Origin: Paenibacillus sp. IHBB 10380
GTDB taxonomy: Bacteria > Bacillota > Bacilli > Paenibacillales > Paenibacillaceae
Assembly (NCBI RefSeq): GCF_000949425.1
Contig: NZ_CP010976.1
Coordinates: forward strand, 620,001 to 684,000
Reading direction: 5' to 3'
Length of the DNA stretch: 64,000 nucleotides
This document shows positions 48,648 through 57,043 of this stretch, piece by piece. The notes beneath the pieces are model-generated. The model was given only the letters and a program-made list of their open reading frames with translations, did not search any database and had not been told where the DNA came from. Within the stretch, counting starts at the first letter, position 1; the number at the start of each line of letters is the position of its first letter. The position numbers and the translations under genes are program-made.

Positions 48648-48900
48648 ATTTGAGGCACGCTTATAATTTTTAATAATACAGGTTTTCAGTGGCCTCTTAC
48701 GAATAATAGGTGTCTCTGTTTCATAATAGGGCCAAAACACCCCAATATACATTTTCTTAGATCTGTCTCTTTATGTTTAAAAATCAAAATAATGTTTATT
48801 TGTAGAAATATTTAAATTGCGAATACTTAGAACTACACTGATATAGATTAGATTGTGTAGTAGAAATTAATATAGGACTACATATCAAGGAGTGGGATAG

Positions 48901-50904
48901 ATGAATGTGTATGACAATAAAAATGGATGTGAAATATTGGGTGGTTCACCAAATAACACCGATACATTGAACAGGTACCCTTTGGCAAATAATCCGTATT
49001 CTTCTACTTTGAATCTCAATTCTTGTCAAAGCAGTGGTATTACTCAGTGGGTTAATAGAATTGGAGATGCAATTAGTGAGGCAGTATCTATTGGGACAAC
49101 AATCATCTCTCTTCTTGCAGCGCCTTCTCTTACGGGGAGTATTTCTTTAGCATTTGGTCTTATAAGAAGAATGGGACCAGGAAGTAATGGAAGTTCTATA
49201 TCAAATTTGTCTATATGTGACTTACTATCTATTATTGATTTACGGGTAAATCAGAGTGTTTTAAACGACGGGATTGCGGATTTTAACGGTGCGGTAGCTG
49301 TATATAATCTCTATTTGCAGGCTTTAAATGGTTGGAACAATAATCCCAATCCTACTACTGCTGAAGAACTCCGTACTCGGTTTAGAATAGCTGATTCAGA
49401 ATTTGAACGTATTTTAACGCGGGGTTCTTTGACACATGGTGGTTCATTAGCCAGACAAGATGCTCAAATATTACTATTACCTTCTTTTGTAAATGCTGCA
49501 TATCTTCATTTACTTATATTAAGGGATGCTAGTAGATATGGAGCTAGGTGGGGGTTATTTAGCATTACACCTACTATAAATTATCCAGAAAGATTACAAG
49601 ATCTTATCGGAAGATATACCAATTATTGCATACATTGGTATAATCAAGGTCTAAATGAAATAAGACAACGAGGTAATACTGCTACTGTTTGGTTGGAATT
49701 TCATAGATTTCGTAGAGATATGACATTGATGGTATTAGATATAGTATCATCAATGCCATATCTTGATATTATAAGATATCCATTTGCAACAGATGTCCAA
49801 TTAAGTAGGACAATTTATACAGACCCAATTGGTTTTGTAAATCGTACTACTAGCAACAGACTAAGCTGGTTTGATAGGCGTAATGAAGCTAATTTTTCAG
49901 CGTTAGAAAGTGAAATACCTACCGCTCTATTTCATCGGTTTTTGAATAATATAGATATATTTACCGGTCCGCTTGCTTTACCTGTTTCTCCTAATACCCA
50001 TAGAGCAAGGGTGTGGTATGGTAATCAAAATATCTTTGCATCTGGTAGACAAACTTCTGGGGAAGTAACAAATGATATTCAAAACATTTTGGGTTTAGAT
50101 ATATTTAGAATAGATTCGCAAGCTTGTAATCTAAATAATACTACGTTTGGAGTTAATAGAGCTGAATTTTTTCATGGTGCTAGTCAAGGCTCCCGAAGAT
50201 CTGTATATGAAGGATTTATTAGAACAAGTGGACTAGATAACCCTGTAGTTACTAATTTGCAAACGTTTATACCGGGAGAAAATTCAACTATACCAACCCC
50301 ACAAGATTATACTCATATATTAAGTAACCCAATAAATATAAGGGGAGGACTTCGACAATTAGTACCTAATCGTCGTTCTTCTTTAGTCGTATATGGTTGG
50401 ACACATAGAAGTCTGAGTCGTCACAATATGGTTACACCAAATAAAATTACTCAAGTGTCCGCTGTTAAAGCAAGTACTTCTTCCAATTGTACAGTAATTT
50501 CAGGACCAGGATTTACTGGAGGTGATCTAGTAAGATTACATTCTAATGGACAGTTCGTTATACAATTTCAAGTACCAACTCCACAAACAAATTATCGTAT
50601 TCGTATACGCTATGCCTCTACGTTTGGATGTTCAATAAATATAATATTTAATGATGGTGCTCATTTAAGTACATTACCTTCCACAGCTTCATCACTTGAA
50701 AATTTACAATATAATAATTTGAGTTATTTTAACGTTAACGGTACTTTCAAACCTTCAATGGGTAATTCACTAACGATTGTAAATACAAGTTCAAATTCAA
50801 ATTTAGTAATAGACAAAATCGAATTTATTCCAGAAAATATTTCCGAAAATCAATCGATTGAATATGCAGAAAAGGCTGTGAATGATTTGTTCATCAATAA
50901 ATAA
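48901..50904 (+). CDS. Three-domain Cry delta-endotoxin (short form, ends after domain III)
   Basis: Insecticidal crystal protein that forms pores in insect midgut cells. All five conserved Cry blocks are recognisable: block 1 (DAQILLLPSFVNAAYLHLLI, about residue 186), block 2 (WYNQGLNEIR and FHRFRRDMTLMVLDIV, about 246-282), block 3 (VYGWTHRSLSRHN..TQVSAVKAS, about 496), block 4 (SGPGFTGGDLVRL, about 535) and block 5 (IDKIEFIPEN, about 637). Domains I, II and III thus fill residues about 45-645. The 667-residue product lacks the C-terminal crystallisation half, which is encoded by the next gene. AAGGAG precedes the ATG. Base composition is visibly more AT-rich than the neighbours. Relatives in Paenibacillus popilliae/lentimorbus (Cry18, Cry43) are known; I cannot assign a Cry rank. 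Confidence 0.96.
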   Translation: MNVYDNKNGCEILGGSPNNTDTLNRYPLANNPYSSTLNLNSCQSSGITQWVNRIGDAISEAVSIGTTIISLLAAPSLTGSISLAFGLIRRMGPGSNGSSISNLSICDLLSIIDLRVNQSVLNDGIADFNGAVAVYNLYLQALNGWNNNPNPTTAEELRTRFRIADSEFERILTRGSLTHGGSLARQDAQILLLPSFVNAAYLHLLILRDASRYGARWGLFSITPTINYPERLQDLIGRYTNYCIHWYNQGLNEIRQRGNTATVWLEFHRFRRDMTLMVLDIVSSMPYLDIIRYPFATDVQLSRTIYTDPIGFVNRTTSNRLSWFDRRNEANFSALESEIPTALFHRFLNNIDIFTGPLALPVSPNTHRARVWYGNQNIFASGRQTSGEVTNDIQNILGLDIFRIDSQACNLNNTTFGVNRAEFFHGASQGSRRSVYEGFIRTSGLDNPVVTNLQTFIPGENSTIPTPQDYTHILSNPINIRGGLRQLVPNRRSSLVVYGWTHRSLSRHNMVTPNKITQVSAVKASTSSNCTVISGPGFTGGDLVRLHSNGQFVIQFQVPTPQTNYRIRIRYASTFGCSINIIFNDGAHLSTLPSTASSLENLQYNNLSYFNVNGTFKPSMGNSLTIVNTSSNSNLVIDKIEFIPENISENQSIEYAEKAVNDLFINK

Positions 50905-50913
50905 GATGAGGTC

Positions 50914-52308
50914 GTGAATGATATGTTTACTAAAAATATGGAAAATATGTTGAAAATAGAAACGACAGATTATGAAATAGATCAAGTGGCAAATTCTATA
51001 GAATGTATGTCAGATGAACAATATTCAAAAAATAAAATGATATTATGGGATGAAATAAAATATGCGAAACAATTGAGCCAGTTTCGTAATTTACTCCAAA
51101 ATGGAGATTTTGAAGAATTATATGGATTTGGAAAAAATGGTTGGACAATAAGTAATAATATTACGATCCAAGCTGATAACCCCATTTTTAAAGGACATTA
51201 TCTACACATGTCTGGGGCCAAAGACATTGACGGAACTGTATTTCCAACATATATTTATCAGAAAATTGATGAATCAAAATTAAAACCCTATACACGCTAC
51301 CAAGTAAGAGGATTTGTCGGAAGTAGTAAAGATTTGGGACTTGTTGTGACACGTTATGGTAAAGAAGTTAATGTTGTTATGAATCCGGAGTATAACACAC
51401 CAGTAACAGATGGATATACTTCTGATACGTGTTCATGCCAACCAAATTTAGAGAAAAAGCATGTTGTATGTCATGATTATCATCAATTCAAGTTCCATAT
51501 TGACATAGGCCAATTAAATATGAGTGAAAATATAGGGATATGGGTCTTGTTTAAAATTTCTTCACCAGATGGTTTTGCAACATTGGATAATCTAGAAGTA
51601 ATTGAAGAAGGGTCAATAACAGGAGAAACATTAGAACACGTAAAACAGAGAGAAAAGAAATGGAATTATCAAATGGAGAAAAAACGAATGGAAACACAAC
51701 AAGCATATAATCAAGCAAAACAGGCTATAGATATATTATTCACAAGTACTCAAGAACTACAATATGATGTTACTTTAAATCATATTAAGAACGCTGAACG
51801 ATTGGTGCAATCTATTCCATATGTATACAATACTTGGTTACGCACTGTTCCAGGTATGAATTATGATTTATATACCGATTTAACTGCAAGCATAGCACAA
51901 GCTCATTATTTATATGATGCACGAAATGTTATAACCAATAGTGATTTTACACAAGGATTATTGGGATGGCACGTAACAGGGAAGGTAGAAGTACAACAAA
52001 TGAATGGAACTTCTGTATTAGTTCTATCCAATTGGAGCGCGGGTGTATCTCAAGATATGCATATCCAACATAGTCATAGATATGTGTTACGTGTTATTGC
52101 AAAAAAAGAAGGATTTGGAAAAGGCTATGTAATGATAAAGGATTGTGATGAAAATCAGGAAACACTTACGTTTACTTCTTGTGAAGAAGGATATATAACA
52201 AAAACAGTAGAGATATTCCCAGAAAATGATCGTGTACAAATTGAAATAGGAGAAAATGAAGGCTTATTTTATATCGAAAGTATAGAGTTGATTTGTATGA
52301 AAGGATAA
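50914..52308 (+). CDS. Separate Cry C-terminal (crystallisation domain) protein, ORF2 type
   Basis: Corresponds to the C-terminal half of 130-kDa Cry1-like protoxins, which drives crystal packing and is removed in the insect gut. Recognisable stretches: LLQNGDFEELYG, DIDGTVFPTYIYQKIDE, RGFVGSSKDLGLVVTRYGKE, KKHVVCHDYHQF, ETQQAYNQAKQAIDILF, SIPYVYNTWL, GWHVTGKVEVQQ, SNWSAGVSQ and FTSCEEGYITKTVEIFPEND. It begins nine bases after the toxin stop. GTG at 50914 or ATG at 50923 may be the start; GAGG lies at 50908. Two-gene arrangements of this kind are known in Bacillus (for example Cry19A with ORF2). It probably assists folding and crystal formation of the toxin. Confidence 0.94.
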   Translation: MNDMFTKNMENMLKIETTDYEIDQVANSIECMSDEQYSKNKMILWDEIKYAKQLSQFRNLLQNGDFEELYGFGKNGWTISNNITIQADNPIFKGHYLHMSGAKDIDGTVFPTYIYQKIDESKLKPYTRYQVRGFVGSSKDLGLVVTRYGKEVNVVMNPEYNTPVTDGYTSDTCSCQPNLEKKHVVCHDYHQFKFHIDIGQLNMSENIGIWVLFKISSPDGFATLDNLEVIEEGSITGETLEHVKQREKKWNYQMEKKRMETQQAYNQAKQAIDILFTSTQELQYDVTLNHIKNAERLVQSIPYVYNTWLRTVPGMNYDLYTDLTASIAQAHYLYDARNVITNSDFTQGLLGWHVTGKVEVQQMNGTSVLVLSNWSAGVSQDMHIQHSHRYVLRVIAKKEGFGKGYVMIKDCDENQETLTFTSCEEGYITKTVEIFPENDRVQIEIGENEGLFYIESIELICMKG

Positions 52309-52385
52309 AAAAATTCTAATATAATAACACGGTATTATGTACCTCATAATACGACGGGGCACGATAGTTGTATAAAAAATATTGT

Positions 52386-52414
52386 TGAGCAGGCTACCGC
52401 AGTCTGCTCATTTT
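52386..52414 (+). terminator. Terminator of the cry operon
   Basis: TGAGCAG / CTGCTCA with an 11-nt loop, then TTTTATT. A second hairpin GTATTATG/CATAATAC lies about 50 bases earlier. Confidence 0.65.
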
Positions 52415-52566
52415 ATTAAGTTAAAACAAAACTTTATCTTGAATCCCCTTCAAAACCACCATATTATTTATATTTTATTAAGGGGTGAAGGGGAATTGAA
52501 TAATGTCTGTTTCATAGATTTCTTTCCTTAAGGCCCGTAACATCAGGTAGTCGAGTCGAGTACCAT

Positions 52567-54363
52567 CTACACGATATTCTCCGTTCGCGCTATCTTTATT
52601 GCTTCTTCTCGGTTGTTGACGCCGAGCTTCGAGTAGAGAATCGAGCAGTAATTGCGGATCGTTCCCTCCGATAAAAATAACTTGGCAGCGATCGACTTGT
52701 AGCGAAGTCCGTCCGACAGATGACCCAGAATTTCGATCTCGCGTTTCGTAAGCCCGTACGGATAGATTTTCAGACTTGAGCCGATCTTTTCCAACTGCTC
52801 ACGTTGACGCTTCATCTCTTCGAAAACTCGCGTCGCAACCGATTGATCGATCCAGGTTCCTCCGTTATAAATAAGTTTTAAGGCTTCCTTCATCTCCCGC
52901 GGATGAGTCGATTTCAGCATGTATCCTTCCGCCCCGCACTCTAATGCAGTTGCTGCCTGCAAGGAATCCTCGAACGTTGTCATGAACACAACCTTCATTA
53001 GAGGCCATCGTTGTTTTACCTCGAGTAAAGTTTCAAGCCCGCCCATTCCTTGCATACGAATTTCCATTAGTACGATATCCGGTTGGGATCGCTCACAATG
53101 TTCTAATGCTTCTCGCCCGTTACCTGCCGTACCAACGACGATAAAATCAACATGCTGATCCAAAATCTGCTTCAAGCTGTCGGCTATGATCACCTGATCA
53201 TCAACGATCAGCAGGCGGATCGCGTCGTCATGTACAGGTTCTGTCTGCAACGGAATATGACAGATGATAAATGTCCCTTGACCGGACCCGGAATGTATCG
53301 ACAGTGTGCCGTGAAATTGTTCAAGCCGTTCCTTCATCCCACCCAGCCCAAATCCGAATTGGATTTCTTCCATGCCGATGCCGTTATCTTCAATCTGTAA
53401 CCGGAGTTGCTGACTATCGAAATGCATCTGAACAGATATCACGTTCGCTTGACCGTGCCGAACTGCGTTGGTTAGAGATTCTTGAAGGCAGCGATGTAGA
53501 CAAAAGTTTATTTTTTGCATCACGAGGATCTCACTGCCGATCACACGGAATTTGACCGTTGTACCTGTCGACTTCATGAACTCTTCGATTAACTGCTGTA
53601 ACGACTCACTTAACGAATGGCTGAGCGGAGCATGAGAGAGCTGGTGCAGATGTTTTCGGATATCAACCAGACTGTGCTGAGCGATACCAACAAGCGAATC
53701 AATCCTCTCGATCTGCGAATTCGGTACGGTCGATCGCAGCGATTCGACACCGATGATAAGCGAGGTAAGCGAATGGCCAATCGTGTCATGCAGCTCATGT
53801 GACAGTCGGTTGCGCTCCTCGAGCAGCGTAAGCTCCTCAATCCGCTTAATATGCTGCTCCAGTAACTGATTCTGCTCTTGAATGATTCGGGCTTGTTGAT
53901 GGGACTGAACTAAGATATTGAACGCAAAGCCGATGGCAAAACCTAGGCTGCAGCTAACGATGAACTCAACCGGGAGAAGATCAGCGATCCAACCGTTCAA
54001 TACCGGGAATACGATTCCGCAGAGGATCCCTGTCCACACATAAGTTGTTCGACTGCTCGCCAATCCGATCGTTATCACGAGCAAGACAAATGACCATAGT
54101 AGTCCTGGAGCTGCGTAGGCTAAATAAAGATAAAAAAAGCCCGTTGCCATGACTTCAATAGGAAGATACCAAGCTTCTTTTCTATAGCGGACGATGAATG
54201 GAACGAGGTAAATGACGAGAGCAAAAGAAAGTACAAACCCAAGCGACCCAGTGATCAAGGACGGATCAACAAAACCAGCGCTTGCGATAATGACCAGCCA
54301 AATTGTTCGTATGGCTACAAGTATCCAATCATACCAGAACCATTTTTTCATGATAGAGAACAC
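52567..54363 (-). CDS. Fused histidine kinase-response regulator (NarL type) with Asp-to-Glu receiver
   Basis: A complete two-component pathway in one polypeptide. Five or six membrane helices (residues about 10-155) form the input. A HisKA_3 dimerisation domain follows, with phosphorylatable His in SHELHDTIGHSLTSL (about 190-205), then an ATPase domain (ESLTNAVRHG, DNGIGMEEI, FGLGGMKERL). A receiver begins at about 385 (LLIVDDQVIIADSL). At the phosphoacceptor position it reads PDIVLMEIRMQGMGG where the family has LMDIRMP, so the Asp is Glu. A LuxR helix-turn-helix ends the protein (LTKREIEILGHLSDG, SEGTIRNYCSILYSKLG). GTG start. It is divergent from the serine hydrolase gene, its likely target. 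Confidence 0.93.
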   Translation of the reverse strand: MFSIMKKWFWYDWILVAIRTIWLVIIASAGFVDPSLITGSLGFVLSFALVIYLVPFIVRYRKEAWYLPIEVMATGFFYLYLAYAAPGLLWSFVLLVITIGLASSRTTYVWTGILCGIVFPVLNGWIADLLPVEFIVSCSLGFAIGFAFNILVQSHQQARIIQEQNQLLEQHIKRIEELTLLEERNRLSHELHDTIGHSLTSLIIGVESLRSTVPNSQIERIDSLVGIAQHSLVDIRKHLHQLSHAPLSHSLSESLQQLIEEFMKSTGTTVKFRVIGSEILVMQKINFCLHRCLQESLTNAVRHGQANVISVQMHFDSQQLRLQIEDNGIGMEEIQFGFGLGGMKERLEQFHGTLSIHSGSGQGTFIICHIPLQTEPVHDDAIRLLIVDDQVIIADSLKQILDQHVDFIVVGTAGNGREALEHCERSQPDIVLMEIRMQGMGGLETLLEVKQRWPLMKVVFMTTFEDSLQAATALECGAEGYMLKSTHPREMKEALKLIYNGGTWIDQSVATRVFEEMKRQREQLEKIGSSLKIYPYGLTKREIEILGHLSDGLRYKSIAAKLFLSEGTIRNYCSILYSKLGVNNREEAIKIARTENIV

Positions 54364-54516
54364 GAATTATGCACACCTGCTTGTATCTATTTGATCATCG
54401 ATTTCCGATGGATTCAGACCCTATCATGCATCATTACATCTTGAGTCGTCAAGCGAAAGGGGGAGAACGGTTGGGAGCTTGGCTGCAGCAAGCACGTCAC
54501 ATGAGTCATTGACCAT

Positions 54517-54538
54517 TTGTCATATAGCTATGTGACAA
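54517..54538. promoter_or_regulatory. 22-bp palindrome, candidate operator
   Basis: TTGTCATATAGCTATGTGACAA is its own reverse complement apart from one base pair. It lies 121 bases before the serine hydrolase gene and within the divergent spacer shared with the kinase-regulator gene. The remaining spacer shows no gene. Confidence 0.6.
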
Positions 54539-54658
54539 GATTTAAGGGCGATGTCATCAAAAGTTTGGCGGTTTCATCAATAGCTGTTTTTACAATTTCG
54601 GGGGTAAGGTGAAGGAGTGAATCAATACAACATTCCAAAATAATAGGAGCGATGCATT

Positions 54659-56818
54659 ATGAAATCATTCATCAAGCACAAAAGAGTTGCACTTACGTTA
54701 ACAGCGATATTGGCGGTTGCACCGGTATTCCCTGCTTATGGAACGCTGCACGCCGCGGGTCACACGGCAACCTATCAAGCGATCGATAAAGCTGCCAATA
54801 GCGACAATATTCCAGGCGTTGTCGTTACCGTGAAGAAAGGAGATGCGAGCTGGTCTTATGCTTCCGGTGAAGGGAATATCGAAAGAAACCATAAAGTAGA
54901 CGCCGACTCCGCATTCCGAATCGGAAGTACAACAAAGACGTTTGTCGCTGCGGTTGTCTTGCAGCTTGCCGGTGAGAAGAAGCTGTCCCTTGACGATACG
55001 GTAGAGAAATGGCTGCCGGGGCTGGTACAGGGCAATGGGCACGACGGCAATAAGATTAAGATTCGTCAATTGTTGAATCAAACAAGCGGACTTCCAGACT
55101 ACTTGACGCCAGAGCTAAGAACGAAATTACTCACGAATCCAGACGGAAATTATACAGCCGAACAGTTAGTCGCCATCGGATTGAAGCAAAAACCGGTAAC
55201 GGGGTGGGCATACTCGAACACAAATTACGCGATTCTGGGACTCATTATCCAGAAAGCTACCGGGGAAACCTATGCAGAGCAGATTAAGAAGCGAATTATT
55301 GAACCGCTTCAATTGAAAGAAACATTCCTCCCAGGCAACTCGATGGATATTCCGAAAAAAAATGCCCGCGGCTACTTGGACACGGGAAATAAACTAGTAG
55401 ATATAACGCTGCTCAACCCATCGATTGCGAATGCTGGCGGGGACATCATCTCGACAGGGGAAGACTTGACGACGTTTTTCCGTGCCTTACTTGGTGACAA
55501 GCTGTTGACACCGGAGATGAAGAAGGAGATGATGACCAGCACAGCCGATTCCCCATTTGGGCAGTATGGACTTGGCATCTATCAAACAAAGCTACCTAAC
55601 GGTACCTACGTATGGGGACATGGCGGCGGTATTCCCGGATTTACTAACTTTGCGGGTGGAACGGAAGACGGTGAACATGTCATCTCGATCAATATCAATG
55701 TACTGGGTGATGCGGTTAAACACATTGACAATATTATAGCATCGGAGTTCGCAAGCGAACCCAAAAAAGAACTCACGGAAAAGGAAAAGAAAAGCAAGCA
55801 TCGGGAAGATGTCAAACGCGTCATCGATGAAGTGATTACAAGCAAACGCGTCCCAAGTGTTGTGGCGGGCGGGCTGCAGGATGGGAAACGCTGGTCCTAC
55901 GCTACAGGTACGGCCAGTTACGAAGTACCAAGCCGGGTAGAACCAGATTTTTCATTCCGTATCGGAAGCGTCACGAAGACGTTCACCGCTTCCGTTGTAT
56001 TGCAGTTGGCTGAGGAGAAACAATTGAGTCTGGATGATTCAGTCGAAAAATGGCTGCCAGGCGTCGTAAAGGGGAACGGATATGACGGTAACAATATTAA
56101 GATTCGTCAGTTATTGAACCATACAAGCGGGCTTGCGAGCTATACGGATGATAATTTGCGGGATATAATCTTGCCTCAAAATCCTTTCCGTTACTATTCC
56201 GTCGACGATCTTATCGGCTTGGCACTTGCAAAACCGCCTGTATATGCACCGGGGAAGGGATGGAACTATTCCAACGTCAATACGATACTTGCCGGCAAAA
56301 TTATTCAGAAGGTAACCGGGGATACGTATGCGGAACAGATCAGGAAACGGTTCATCGAACCGCTCGGGCTGACGGAGACGTTCGTCATGGAGAATAGCTC
56401 CCATATTCCGGGTAAGCATGCCACGGGATATAATATGGATAGATCGGGTCATTTGTATGATTTGACTGAAATGAATCAATCCTGGGCAAATGCAGCCGGA
56501 GATATAGTATCAAACGTCAAAGATTTGACCACCTTCTTCAGTGCGCTGTTAGGCGGAAAGCTACTAAATCAAGAGATGATGGACCAGATGCTCACAACAG
56601 TAGATTCACCTATGGGTAAAGTCGGACTAGGGATTTTTGAAGGGAAAACACCGGACGGGCAATCCTATTGGGGGCATGCCGGCGGTACTTTCGGATTTGA
56701 GACGAGAGCCTTCGGACCTCTAGGTGGGAAGCATATTTTGGTAACGGCCATCAACTCGGTAGGACCGGACGCTACTGCGGCTCACATTAAATTACTCAAC
56801 AAGGAGTTTGGCCGTTAA
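54659..56818 (+). CDS. Secreted serine hydrolase with two tandem class-C beta-lactamase-like domains
   Basis: Exported penicillin-recognising-type hydrolase; substrates of this family include D-peptides, esters and beta-lactams. A signal peptide is clear (KSFIKHKRVALTLTAILAVA, cut near AAG at about 33). Domain 1 (about 40-365) has SxxK in GSTTKTF, Tyr motif YSNTNY and HGGGIPGF. Domain 2 (about 385-719) repeats these as GSVTKTF, YSNVNT and HAGGTFGF. The two copies are clearly related (VEKWLPGLVQGNG versus VEKWLPGVVKGNG). Single-domain proteins are the rule, so this is a gene-internal duplication. A terminator follows. Confidence 0.93.
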   Translation: MKSFIKHKRVALTLTAILAVAPVFPAYGTLHAAGHTATYQAIDKAANSDNIPGVVVTVKKGDASWSYASGEGNIERNHKVDADSAFRIGSTTKTFVAAVVLQLAGEKKLSLDDTVEKWLPGLVQGNGHDGNKIKIRQLLNQTSGLPDYLTPELRTKLLTNPDGNYTAEQLVAIGLKQKPVTGWAYSNTNYAILGLIIQKATGETYAEQIKKRIIEPLQLKETFLPGNSMDIPKKNARGYLDTGNKLVDITLLNPSIANAGGDIISTGEDLTTFFRALLGDKLLTPEMKKEMMTSTADSPFGQYGLGIYQTKLPNGTYVWGHGGGIPGFTNFAGGTEDGEHVISININVLGDAVKHIDNIIASEFASEPKKELTEKEKKSKHREDVKRVIDEVITSKRVPSVVAGGLQDGKRWSYATGTASYEVPSRVEPDFSFRIGSVTKTFTASVVLQLAEEKQLSLDDSVEKWLPGVVKGNGYDGNNIKIRQLLNHTSGLASYTDDNLRDIILPQNPFRYYSVDDLIGLALAKPPVYAPGKGWNYSNVNTILAGKIIQKVTGDTYAEQIRKRFIEPLGLTETFVMENSSHIPGKHATGYNMDRSGHLYDLTEMNQSWANAAGDIVSNVKDLTTFFSALLGGKLLNQEMMDQMLTTVDSPMGKVGLGIFEGKTPDGQSYWGHAGGTFGFETRAFGPLGGKHILVTAINSVGPDATAAHIKLLNKEFGR

Positions 56819-56823
56819 GTTTA

Positions 56824-56868
56824 AAGCCGACATCGCGCTCTTTATTTGAGGGCGGGTGTCGGTTTTCT
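56824..56868 (+). terminator. Terminator after the serine hydrolase gene
   Basis: AAGCCGACATCGC / GCGGGTGTCGGTTTT imperfect stem with T-run. Confidence 0.8.
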
Positions 56869-56914
56869 TAAGTGAATCGTAGTTGTCGCAGGACAAGAAC
56901 ATATACGCTTATGA

Positions 56915-56938
56915 AGTCGCGGAAATCGCGGCTTTTTT
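56915..56938 (+). terminator. Second short terminator
   Basis: AGTCGCG / CGCGGCT stem, GAAAT loop, T6. It may end a transcript initiated between the two hairpins, or act as back-up. Confidence 0.65.
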
Positions 56939-57043
56939 GTTTTAATGATGTAGGTTCTTATCCCAGGGGAAAGGCGTTATCATATATAATGAAATATAAA
57001 AACCCATGTGATTATAGGTAGAAAAGGACTTACGGAGGATGCG

